This document shows positions 7,744-14,917 of a DNA stretch of 64,000 nucleotides, one piece after another. The stretch covers positions 248,001 through 312,000 of the forward strand of contig NZ_PYJN01000019.1 of NCBI RefSeq assembly GCF_003025035.1. Reading direction: 5' to 3'. The number at the start of each line of letters is the position of its first letter. Within the stretch, counting starts at the first letter, position 1. A model generated the notes under the pieces. The model was not told the DNA's origin and did no database searches. It saw nothing but the letters and a program-made list of their open reading frames with translations. The DNA is from Rhizobium sp. SEMIA4064 (lineage in GTDB: Bacteria > Pseudomonadota > Alphaproteobacteria > Rhizobiales > Rhizobiaceae). A program made the translations under genes and the position numbers.

Positions 7744-8994
7744 ATGAATCCTGTAATACTTGTGACATTCGCCGGGCGGCAAAAGCGAATGGAGATTTTG
7801 ACCAAGTACATCCGCAAGGCAATCAATGACGGCATCATTGATGAATGGCACATATGGGATTTCACGCGTTCCTCTGAAGATAGCGACTGGGTTACGCGCG
7901 AATTCGGCCCGGCGCGATACATGGGGTCCGAAGCGCCCTATCAGGTAAAGGGAGCGGTCACGTCGCGTTCCTCTTTCCGCACCAATGCGAAAATAGACCA
8001 CGATCTTCATATCGCCATTCTTCCGAATGGTGAGGACGAAACCTGTTACGAAATTGTCGTCGGTGGCTGGGTCAATACCCACTCGGTTCTTCGCAGCATC
8101 AACCGCAGCGACCTCAATAATTTCGCAAGCAGGGCTGAAGCCACGACGATTTGGAGCAAATCGACTCCCGGCGTTCTCTCACCAAGCCTGCCGAACCAGG
8201 TCGTCCTCAGCATCGACTCGGCCGGCGCTCCCGTACTTCAGGTGAACGGCGTGACGATCGGCAAATGGCCCGAGCTGAACTTGGGTTCCGGCGCATCGGT
8301 CATGGTCCGCGGGGGATGGGGCGCCGATTTGGAACTTTGCGATGTAAACGCCCCCGTGCGGCGTTATGTCGGCAATCCCAATGAAAAACTGCCCTATTGG
8401 CAGGCTTATGACTACTACGCGAAACGGCTGGAGCGGTTTTCCAGCGCGGTATTCCTGAAGTGCGACGACGACATCGTCTATCTGGACATCGAAAAACTCA
8501 ATGAATTCATCGAGTTCAGAAGAGCCAATCCGAATTACTTCGTCGTCTCCGCAAATGTCGTGAACAACGGCGTGTGCGCCTATTGGCAACAACAAGGCGG
8601 CGCATTGCCCGATGACCTCGGCCATTTCGAGCGCCCCCCTGGCGGGTTCGGCGGGAGCCTGTGGCAGAGCGCCGAGCGCGCAACCCAGCTTCACGACTAC
8701 TTCCTGGAAAAGGACGACAAGTACCTGCCTTTACCGAATAAGGTCATCGAATGGACGGAGCGCCAATCGATCAACTTCATATCCTGGCTCGGCAAAGACC
8801 TGCTGCATATGGCTCTTCCGAAAGGCGATGACGAATACGCCCTGACGGTCGACCTGCCGACCTTCCTCGATCGGCCCACCGCGATCTACGCGGACTTTAC
8901 CGTCAGCCACCTCAGCTTCGGGCCGCAAGAGCATGGGCTGGATGTCGACCGTTTGATCAATGCCTATGATGCATTGAGCTCTTCACGCCTTTGA
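7744..8994 (+). CDS. Glycosyltransferase-like protein with an inserted farnesoic-acid-methyltransferase-like domain
   Basis: A 416-residue protein. The N-terminus (MNPVILVTFAGRQKRME) and the region after residue 210 (AYDYYAKRLERFSSAVFLKCDDDIVY, with DDD at 241-243) look like a nucleotide-sugar transferase with a metal-binding acidic motif. Between them, about residues 75-202, is a segment typical of the Methyltransf_FA (farnesoic acid O-methyltransferase) beta domain: DLHIAILPNG, YEIVVGGWVNTHSVLRS, and VLQVNGVTIGKW. That domain is thought to bind ligands or sugars rather than transfer methyl groups. GAGGA precedes the ATG. It starts 39 bp after the GT41 gene, so the two are probably cotranscribed. 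The sugar and acceptor are unknown. Confidence 0.7.
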   Translation: MNPVILVTFAGRQKRMEILTKYIRKAINDGIIDEWHIWDFTRSSEDSDWVTREFGPARYMGSEAPYQVKGAVTSRSSFRTNAKIDHDLHIAILPNGEDETCYEIVVGGWVNTHSVLRSINRSDLNNFASRAEATTIWSKSTPGVLSPSLPNQVVLSIDSAGAPVLQVNGVTIGKWPELNLGSGASVMVRGGWGADLELCDVNAPVRRYVGNPNEKLPYWQAYDYYAKRLERFSSAVFLKCDDDIVYLDIEKLNEFIEFRRANPNYFVVSANVVNNGVCAYWQQQGGALPDDLGHFERPPGGFGGSLWQSAERATQLHDYFLEKDDKYLPLPNKVIEWTERQSINFISWLGKDLLHMALPKGDDEYALTVDLPTFLDRPTAIYADFTVSHLSFGPQEHGLDVDRLINAYDALSSSRL

Positions 8995-9095
8995 CCTGCC
9001 CGAGGCTGTAGGCTCGGACACCACTCGACCGATACAGGTGCGCGTTCATTGGACTCGCGCCTGTACGGCGTTCCCTTACACCAGCCGTGCCGATC
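8995..9095. other. Short intergenic stretch after the glycosyltransferase
   Basis: No gene was seen. CGAGGCTGTAGGCTCG at about 9001-9016 is a weak hairpin that could help end the upstream transcript, but there is no T tract. The wider 8995-9716 interval otherwise holds only the tiny open frames listed separately. Confidence 0.3.
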
Positions 9096-9170
9096 CTAGC
9101 GAATATTCATAACCGCAAAGACGAACGACCCGGCGGTAACGCATACTGCGAGTGTCACGTAGTAATCCAT
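9096..9170 (-). CDS. Possible 24-residue single-pass membrane peptide
   Basis: A very short frame encoding MDYYVTLAVCVTAGSFVFAVMNIR, which is one hydrophobic helix with a basic C-terminus. A strong purine-rich site (AGGGGGA) lies upstream of the ATG. It resembles the small membrane proteins common in bacteria. A similar-looking peptide is at 10346. There is no homology evidence. Confidence 0.4.
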   Translation of the reverse strand: MDYYVTLAVCVTAGSFVFAVMNIR

Positions 9171-9301
9171 GATGCATCCCCCTTGCCGCACCAACGCGGC
9201 AAGGAGTCATAATCTTCACAAAAAGGACGCAAGAATGAACTCGTTGCGCACTTTTTCTGTCGCCTGGACTCACGGCGTTATCGTGAAGTGTTTTGCGGCT
9301 A

Positions 9302-9418
9302 GCGGAGCCTGAAGCTATTCCAATTCGAATCTCTTGCCTTGGCAAGGATAAGCCGGCCCTCTCGCACGGCGGCAAACAGAGCAAAAATTGCTGCGATTGT
9401 TATTAGATCCCAATGCAT
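9302..9418 (-). CDS. Possible small membrane protein, 39 residues
   Basis: Reading from ATG 9418 gives MHWDLITIAAIFALFAAVRE followed by a basic tail ending SNWNSFRLR: one membrane helix (about residues 4-18) and a positively charged C-terminus. The ribosome binding site is weak (ACGAGACC). The call rests on hydrophobicity and on its place among other tiny membrane peptides. Confidence 0.3.
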
Positions 9419-9716
9419 CGCTGGTCTCGTAATTCCTGGTAAAAGCGGCCGAGCATCGGCAACCGTCGCGGCAGGGCCTCTCACAGCATCAAGGCGACAT
9501 TGCGTTCGCGGACGGCACTATTGCGGCATTGCAGCATGAAATTAACCGGCAAACATGAAGCCCATTGCCTGCCGCCAGCGCCAATAGCGCCGCGCACGCC
9601 GCATCGTCCTTGCCCAAAAGCGAGCTGACAGGCGTATGCCCTCTCGGATAGCTTGTCTTTCCGCGCCTATCATTGTTGACTTCTGCACAGTCATTACGCG
9701 CAGGACGGAGGAGAAG

Positions 9717-9947
9717 ATGGGTACATCGCTTGTCGAACGTTTGGCAGACTGCGTCGGGCAAATCGAGGAGTTCTCGCAGCGCATCTCTCGCATTCAGGCC
9801 GGGGAAATTCAGCATCAAGCCAAATTCGGTGACGGCCCTTGGGAGGACATCACGGCCATAGTCCTCACTCACTATGAGGACATGCTGGAGAACTACAAAT
9901 ATTTCGCCGAGGATTTGAGACGACGCATTGATAATGGTGAAAGCTGA
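9717..9947 (+). CDS. Small helical protein, paralogue of the gene at 10964
   Basis: A 76-residue acidic protein starting MGTSLVERLADCVGQIEEFS, probably all helix or coiled coil. The start is set by GGAGGAG ahead of ATG 9717. It aligns without gaps to the 71-residue protein at 10964: shared positions include L-x-E-R near the start, I-x-H in the centre, the turn G-[DN]-GP followed by [DE]-IT, and Y..E.Y in the last helix. No function is known to me. Confidence 0.65.
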   Translation: MGTSLVERLADCVGQIEEFSQRISRIQAGEIQHQAKFGDGPWEDITAIVLTHYEDMLENYKYFAEDLRRRIDNGES

Positions 9948-10001
9948 GTCGGCCTGATTTCTTCGCTATCAAATATCTCAGTAAGTGTGGCTCGCTTACG
10001 C

Positions 10002-10017
10002 TGTTGCGATCGCAACA
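10002..10017. promoter_or_regulatory. 16-bp perfect palindrome
   Basis: TGTTGCGATCGCAACA is its own reverse complement over all 16 bases. Such a site with no spacer is typical of a dimeric DNA-binding protein. It sits 55 bp after the small helical-protein gene and about 75 bp before a promoter-like sequence. What binds it is unknown. Confidence 0.4.
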
Positions 10018-10092
10018 AGTCTTTTGGGCCACCGCAGAAACAAAAAGTTACCCAAACTGGCCGAACAGAGGTTTTTGAATCCGCTTTCGCCT

Positions 10093-10120
10093 TTGATATA
10101 GAATTCGCATATTCTAATAT
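10093..10120 (+). promoter_or_regulatory. Sigma-70-like promoter for a possible short RNA
   Basis: TTGATA at 10093-10098 and TAATAT at 10115-10120 are separated by 16 bp, close to the housekeeping consensus. The predicted start near 10127 lies only about 50 bases before a strong intrinsic terminator, so the unit would make a very short RNA. Confidence 0.45.
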
Positions 10121-10126
10121 AAGAGT

Positions 10127-10177
10127 TCTGTCATATTTCCTCCCCCCGCTGAAACTCAAGTAGGCGGGGGCTTTTTT
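10127..10177 (+). ncRNA. Possible 50-nt small RNA ending in an intrinsic terminator
   Basis: The segment ends in a textbook terminator: CCCCCGC (10143-10149) pairs with GCGGGGG (10164-10170), followed by CTTTTTT. Upstream of the stem the RNA would carry UUUCCUCCC, which is complementary to a Shine-Dalgarno sequence. It could instead be only the terminator of the upstream small gene. No named sRNA family was recognised. Confidence 0.4.
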
Positions 10178-10345
10178 GAGATGTCATTCCAGCTTAGTTT
10201 CGAGCGGAGGCTGAATAAATAAAGGCTGCGAAGTCGTCCGGCTTCCGGTCGCCGAGGTGAACTCACGCTACGTCACGCTATCTGTCACGCGACATCCCGC
10301 TCCCGCTTCTGTAATCAGTTCCGAAAATTCGGTTTGAGGAGCGAG
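10178..10345. other. Intergenic stretch after the terminator
   Basis: No gene or clear site was seen. TCACGCTACGTCACGCTATCTGTCACGC near 10263-10290 repeats the short word TCACGC three times, which may be chance or a weak binding cluster. Confidence 0.25.
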
Positions 10346-10432
10346 ATGATGTCGACTTCGATTCTGACTGCCATGACGGTATGCGCTGGTATAACCACGG
10401 TAGCGCTTATGGTGCTGCAGCTTCTTCATTGA
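10346..10432 (+). CDS. Possible 28-residue single-pass membrane peptide
   Basis: A frame starting MMSTSILTAMTVCAGITTVA and ending LMVLQLLH: a short polar start and one hydrophobic helix. It is preceded by GAGGAGCGAG, an excellent ribosome binding site. With the peptide at 9096 it shares a Thr/Ala/Cys/Gly-rich helix core, although similarity at this length means little. Confidence 0.4.
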   Translation: MMSTSILTAMTVCAGITTVALMVLQLLH

Positions 10433-10610
10433 CTTCTGAGACGTTGGCGCCGCCGACGTCGCGACTTATCGGCGAATACTCGCACTCGATTTTCACGCAA
10501 TTCCGGATAAAATCGTCATAATTTCAGGCGAAGCGGCCTCTTGCGCGCGGCTCATTCGACCTTCGCGTCTCATTGCAGCGATCGAATAGTTCTCGCACAG
10601 AGGGGACTTG

Positions 10611-10940
10611 ATGCGAGCATGGATTGCAATCTGCGGAGCGACTTTGATCTTGGTGCCGGCTTATTGCGAGGCGGCCAATACACCCTGCAGCGGCCGCAAA
10701 GGCGGCATCGATCACTGCCAGGGATCAACTTTCATCTGCAATGACGGATCTGTCAGCGCGAGCAAGAAATCGTGCGAGTCTTACATGGGCGGCGCATCCC
10801 TTCTCGGATCAGCGCCCGCGGACATGGAACCAACGACTTCAACAGATTGCTCCTGCCGAGGTGGATCGTATTGCGTCGGGCCACGCGGCGGCCATTACTG
10901 CCTTACCGATGACGGCCGAAAGAGCTATCTTAGCAAATGA
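10611..10940 (+). CDS. Small secreted cysteine-rich protein
   Basis: A 109-residue protein with a signal peptide (MRAWIAICGATLILVPAYCEA, likely cut after Ala) and a mature part holding eight cysteines: CSGRKGGIDHC, FICNDGS, a lone SC, then CSCRGGSYCV and HYCLTDDG. Evenly spaced Cys and Gly suggest a disulfide-stabilised extracytoplasmic fold. AGGGGA four bases before ATG 10611 sets the start. It ends 23 bp before the small helical-protein gene at 10964. Function is unknown to me. Confidence 0.65.
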   Translation: MRAWIAICGATLILVPAYCEAANTPCSGRKGGIDHCQGSTFICNDGSVSASKKSCESYMGGASLLGSAPADMEPTTSTDCSCRGGSYCVGPRGGHYCLTDDGRKSYLSK

Positions 10941-10963
10941 TTGCTTGCCGAATGGAGGGTGCG

Positions 10964-11179
10964 ATGGATTTGCATGAACGTCGGAAGAGCTACGAGCAGA
11001 AAATTGCCGAGCATCAGGAACAACTTCAGTCGATGGAAGAAAAGGACATCCGTCATTTTCGCCAGGAGGGCAATGGCCCTCTTGCCGAGATAACCGAGGA
11101 GATCAAGGCGGAATACCACCGACATATCGAAACCTATGCCGCCCTGATTGCCCAGATCGATGCGATTTTGGGCGTTTGA
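10964..11179 (+). CDS. Small helical protein, paralogue of the gene at 9717
   Basis: A 71-residue, highly charged protein starting MDLHERRKSYEQKIAEHQEQ, expected to be coiled coil. GGAGGG lies just before ATG 10964. It aligns end to end without gaps with the product of 9717, sharing the GNGP-x-x-EIT turn (GDGP-x-x-DIT there) and neighbouring hydrophobic positions. The family seems to be a rhizobial small-protein family of unknown function. Confidence 0.6.
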   Translation: MDLHERRKSYEQKIAEHQEQLQSMEEKDIRHFRQEGNGPLAEITEEIKAEYHRHIETYAALIAQIDAILGV

Positions 11180-11276
11180 AGGCGGTGTCCGCGAACTGAA
11201 TTGGCATGGAAGCCGAACCTATCAGCTATCTTTCAACACTGATCGGCAAGCCTGCTGATTTGCTTGGGGGGACTGA

Positions 11277-11353
11277 TGGTAGCGGAGGAGGGATTTGAAC
11301 CCCCGACACAAGGATTATGATTCCTCTGCTCTGACCTACTGAGCTACTCCGCC
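11277..11353 (-). tRNA. tRNA-Met (anticodon CAT), elongator type
   Basis: A 77-nt gene with encoded CCA. Acceptor arm GGCGGAG / CTCCGCT (pair 1-72 is a G-U wobble), a D arm, anticodon stem GAGGA / TCCTT with loop ATCATAA giving CAT at positions 34-36, and a T arm with GGTTCAAAT. The absence of the C1-A72 mismatch argues against initiator tRNA, and the sequence does not look like the tRNA-Ile2 that also has CAT. Its 3' end points into the accessory 2-11 kb region, but no second copy of the tRNA end was found. Confidence 0.9.
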
Positions 11354-11519
11354 ACTACAGCACATAGTCGGTTAGACTAAGTGCAAGGGCCAAACGAAAC
11401 CGCCGCTCGAGGAGCGTTGGCTCGTCGGTTGAGCGGCTTATAAGGTGCGGTTCGGCTTTGTGTCAAGCGGATGATTTGGAAAAATCAATGCTTTCCCCTA
11501 CCCCGGCGCGCTGCCGCCT

Positions 11520-12719
11520 TCAGGCGGCGACGGGGCTGGCCAGCAATGCTTTCAACGAGGCTTCCGCCGTCGGTTCGCGCTCGGAGCGTTCGATGAAGCC
11601 ACCGCCATAGACGCGGGCGTCGTCACCGGGGGCGGAATAGAGCGCGCAGGCCTGGCCCGGGGCAACGCCGGCTTCGCCGATCGTCAGGTCGACATAAATG
11701 CCGGTCGCATCGGCATGCAGCACGGCGGGTGCCGGGGCGCGGGTCGAGCGGACCTTGGCGTAGCAGGCAAACCCTTCGCCGGAAGCCGCCTGACTCAGCG
11801 GCTCGTCGCCGAGCCAGTTGACGTCACGGAGATAGACACGGTGCGTCTCCAGCGCTTCTTTCGGGCCGACGATGACGCGGCGCGAGCGGGCGTCGAGATA
11901 GACGACATAAAGAGGCTCGCCGGTCGCGATGCCGATGCCGCGGCGCTGACCGATCGTATAATGCAGGATACCCTCGTGTTGGCCGAGCACGCGGCCATCG
12001 AGATGGACGATCTCGCCGGCAAGTGCCGCATTCGGCTTCAGCTTGGCGATCACGTCGGAATATTTGCCCTGCGGCACGAAACAAATGTCCTGGCTGTCGG
12101 CCTTCTTGGCGACGACGAGGCCCATTTCCTCGGCAAGCGCACGCGTTTCCGCCTTCGGCATGCCGCCGAGCGGAAAGCGCAGATAGTCGATCTGCTCCTG
12201 CGTGGTGGCAAAGAGGAAATAGCTCTGGTCGCGATCGGCATCGGCCGGGCGATAGAGCGCACGGCGGCCCGGATGGTCGGCGGACGAGTTCGGGCGCGAG
12301 CGGATATAATGGCCGGTCGCCAGCGCATCGGCGCCGAGTTCCTTGGCGGTTGCCAGGAGATCGGCGAACTTGACGGTCTGGTTGCAGGCAACGCAGGGGA
12401 TCGGCGTCTCGCCGGCAACATAGCTTTCAGCGAAGGGATTGATCACTGTCTCGCGGAAACGCTTTTCGTAATCGAGCACGTAATGCGGAATGCCAAGCGT
12501 CTCGCAGACGCGGCGGGCATCATCGATATCCTGGCCGGCGCAGCAGGAGCCGGCGCGGTGCACGGCAGCGCCGTGATCGTAGAGCTGCAGCGTGATGCCG
12601 AGCACATCATAGCCCTGGCGCTTCAGAATGCCGGCGACAACAGAACTATCGACGCCGCCAGACATGGCGACGACGACGCGCGTATCTTCCGGCCTCTTGT
12701 CAAAATCCAGTGTGTTCAC
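11520..12719 (-). CDS. mnmA: tRNA-specific 2-thiouridylase MnmA
   Basis: Inserts sulfur at C2 of uridine 34 in tRNA for Lys, Glu and Gln, using ATP and a persulfide carrier. About 399 residues from a GTG start ([18 protein letters not shown]). The PP-loop SGGVDSS is at residues 20-26, catalytic Cys109 lies in PIPCVACN, and the partner Cys213 lies in [10 protein letters not shown]. The C-terminal beta domain contains [12 protein letters not shown] longer frame reaches 12767, but the extra residues ([16 protein letters not shown]) do not look like part of the family. It is a single gene, convergent with nothing nearby. Confidence 0.93.
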   Translation of the reverse strand: MNTLDFDKRPEDTRVVVAMSGGVDSSVVAGILKRQGYDVLGITLQLYDHGAAVHRAGSCCAGQDIDDARRVCETLGIPHYVLDYEKRFRETVINPFAESYVAGETPIPCVACNQTVKFADLLATAKELGADALATGHYIRSRPNSSADHPGRRALYRPADADRDQSYFLFATTQEQIDYLRFPLGGMPKAETRALAEEMGLVVAKKADSQDICFVPQGKYSDVIAKLKPNAALAGEIVHLDGRVLGQHEGILHYTIGQRRGIGIATGEPLYVVYLDARSRRVIVGPKEALETHRVYLRDVNWLGDEPLSQAASGEGFACYAKVRSTRAPAPAVLHADATGIYVDLTIGEAGVAPGQACALYSAPGDDARVYGGGFIERSEREPTAEASLKALLASPVAA

Positions 12720-12931
12720 GGTCTTGCCGCCAATCTCAGTCGATCTTCGGTGCTGTCTTCTGTCCACCGGTTGCCATGCAAAAGCGGCGGATTTTTATCG
12801 TCTGCGGGCATACGGCAATTTGGCCGCCTAGCCTTGATGGATCAGGGATATAGAAAGGATTGCTGCCCGGCGCAAGGGGCGGCGAATCACCGACATTGCG
12901 ACAGCCGCTCGCCATCGGATGAGATCGCCAA

Positions 12932-13579
12932 TCAACCTCTGGCTTTTAGCTGCCGGATAAGATTGAAACCGCGCCGAAGCGCCGTCACCGCGGCCCCGAC
13001 GGCGACGACCCAGAGCGCGATGGTCAGCACCCAGGAGCTGCCGCTCCACAGCACTTCCATAACAGACAGCAGGGCAGCCGCGGTGATCGTCGCCATACGA
13101 TGCTGTTTGGCCATCGGGCCTCCGAAATCGCTGGGATTGCCAGTGGCGCGGCCGAGCTCGCGGACATAGGCGGTGAGAACGGCAAAGGCAGCGGCGGCCC
13201 AGCCGAGGCCCGGTGCGGCGATACCATAGCCGACGCCGGCAAAGATCAGGATATCGGCGACGCGATCGGGGAATTCATTCCAGAACGGCCCATCCGCCTC
13301 GCCCTTGCCGCCCTCGACCGCGACCATGCCGTCCAGCAGATTGCAGAGCAGGCGAAGTTGGCAGAAGAGGGCCGCAAGGATCAGCCATATGGCGCGCGAC
13401 CCGCCGCCGCCCTGCCCCGACAGCCAGAAGGCCCCGCCAGCCAGCGCCGCCATGACCATGCTCGCCTGCGATATCTGGTTCGGCGTCACCGAGAGCCTCG
13501 TCATACGCCGCGCCAGCGCCTGCGCCCAGCGTGTGTTGCGGCTCGCCAAGGGCCGCCTGTCGCCCGTTCCCTCGCCCAT
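12932..13579 (-). CDS. CDP-alcohol phosphatidyltransferase family membrane protein
   Basis: About 215 residues with several membrane helices. It should transfer a phosphatidyl group from CDP-diacylglycerol to an alcohol. The family signature D-x2-DG-x2-AR-x8-G-x3-D-x3-D is recognisable but altered: NLLDGMVAVEGG, then GPFWNEFPDRVAD, so the first Asp is Asn, the AR is AV, and the Asp after G-x3 is Asn. The start at 13579 follows GGGAGG. It is the last gene of an operon with CdsA and PlsC-like proteins. Product unknown; it is unlike standard PgsA or PssA. Confidence 0.75.
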   Translation of the reverse strand: MGEGTGDRRPLASRNTRWAQALARRMTRLSVTPNQISQASMVMAALAGGAFWLSGQGGGGSRAIWLILAALFCQLRLLCNLLDGMVAVEGGKGEADGPFWNEFPDRVADILIFAGVGYGIAAPGLGWAAAAFAVLTAYVRELGRATGNPSDFGGPMAKQHRMATITAAALLSVMEVLWSGSSWVLTIALWVVAVGAAVTALRRGFNLIRQLKARG

Positions 13580-13583
13580 GAAC

Positions 13584-13970
13584 CTAACGCCTCCCGCTGG
13601 AAATCGAATAATTGTAGATCGCCGCATAGCTGGTCGAAACCAGCAGCGGCACCGCGATCGTCTTCAATATTTCCGGCGTGCCGCTGAGCGCATGGATCGT
13701 CACCAATATGCCGGTAGAGCCGAGACAGGCGATCAATGGCGGCGCCCAGAGAACCGTGAAGCCGCTGAACCGTCTCGACAGGGCTTCCACCACCGACTTC
13801 AGAAACAGCGTCAGGCAGCCGGAAAGAATGCCCTGGACGAGACCTGCGATCACCGGCTGCGGCATCGGATGCAGGCGGTTGGCAAAGACGGCCCATCCGC
13901 CCATGGCGAGAAAGGCGAAAAGCACATGCACGATGCTGCTGCCGGCAAGCGCCTTCACCCGCGCCGTCAT
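13584..13970 (-). CDS. Small integral membrane protein of the phospholipid operon
   Basis: About 128 residues starting MTARVKALAGSSIVHVLFAF, with three or four predicted membrane helices (for example IVHVLFAFLAMGGWAVF, LVQGILSGCLTLFLKSVV, and IAVPLLVSTSYAAIYNY). No enzyme motif was recognised. The ATG overlaps the stop of cdsA by four bases (ATGA), so the two are translationally coupled, and the CDP-alcohol transferase starts four bases after it. Context suggests a partner in the same lipid pathway. Confidence 0.65.
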   Translation of the reverse strand: MTARVKALAGSSIVHVLFAFLAMGGWAVFANRLHPMPQPVIAGLVQGILSGCLTLFLKSVVEALSRRFSGFTVLWAPPLIACLGSTGILVTIHALSGTPEILKTIAVPLLVSTSYAAIYNYSISSGRR

Positions 13971-14917
13971 GACAGCGACCACCAAAAGCGGACGAGATGA
14001 AAGAAGATCGGCGCGGAGAAGACGACTGAATCCAGCCGGTCGATCAGCCCGCCATGACCTTCGATCAGATGTCCCCAGTCCTTGACGCCACGATCCCTCT
14101 TGATCGCCGACATCACCAGCCCGCCGAAAAAGCCCATGAGGGTGATCACGAAGGCAAGCAGGCCGGCCTCAAACGGCGTAAACGGCGTGATCCACCAAAG
14201 CGCCGCCCCGATCAGCGTCGCGCTGGCGACGCCGCCGAGAAAGCCTTCGACCGTTTTGGATGGCGATAGTCTCGGCGCGATCTTGTGGCGGCCGAACAGC
14301 TTGCCCCAGACATATTGCAGGACATCGCTGAGCTGCACGACGATGACGAGGAAGGCGATCAAGAGGACGTTGCGACCCTCATAGCCGGGTATCTGCAGGG
14401 TCAACAATGCCGGCACATGCGAGGCGCAGAAGACACAGATCATCAGCGCCCATTGCACCTCGGCGATGCGCATCAGGAAGCGTTCCGTATCGCCGCGCAA
14501 GACCGCGATGATCGGCATGAACAGAAAGGCATAGACCGGGATGAAGATGGAAAAGATGCCGTATTGCCTGGCCCAGAGCAGATAATATTGCACTGGCAGG
14601 ACAACAAAAAAGGCGGTTGCCAGTGCCCAATGGTCGGCGCGCCGGGTGTTGGTCAGCGTGATGAATTCGCGCAGCGCTGCAAAGGAGCAAAAGCCGAAAA
14701 GCAGGAGAACGCCGACACGACCGATCAGAAAGGCGATGCCGATCAGGATCACCATCGCCCACCAGGCCTTGATGCGGGCATTCAGGTTTTCGATCGCCGC
14801 GTTGGAGCCATCCGGCGACAGGCGGTGCTGCAGCACATAGCCGATGACGGATGCGACGATCAGTACGCCGAAGATACCGAGGACGAGATGGATCAGATCG
14901 GCGCTCGCCGCACTCAT
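13967..14917 (-). CDS. cdsA: Phosphatidate cytidylyltransferase
   Basis: Makes CDP-diacylglycerol from phosphatidate and CTP in the inner membrane. 316 residues with about seven or eight membrane helices. The C-terminal family signature is complete at residues 270-296: SAIKRDRGVKDWGH followed by EGHGGLIDRLD. The ATG overlaps the stop of the acyltransferase gene by four bases. Since rhizobia usually carry another cdsA in the lipid A/dxr region, this may be a second, specialised copy; that copy is not visible here. Confidence 0.88.
   Translation of the reverse strand: MSAASADLIHLVLGIFGVLIVASVIGYVLQHRLSPDGSNAAIENLNARIKAWWAMVILIGIAFLIGRVGVLLLFGFCSFAALREFITLTNTRRADHWALATAFFVVLPVQYYLLWARQYGIFSIFIPVYAFLFMPIIAVLRGDTERFLMRIAEVQWALMICVFCASHVPALLTLQIPGYEGRNVLLIAFLVIVVQLSDVLQYVWGKLFGRHKIAPRLSPSKTVEGFLGGVASATLIGAALWWITPFTPFEAGLLAFVITLMGFFGGLVMSAIKRDRGVKDWGHLIEGHGGLIDRLDSVVFSAPIFFHLVRFWWSLS

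Noticed and set aside
11277..11353. Integration site for a genomic island at tRNA-Met
   Set aside because: The adjacent region is accessory in character, but no integrase gene and no repeated tRNA end were found.
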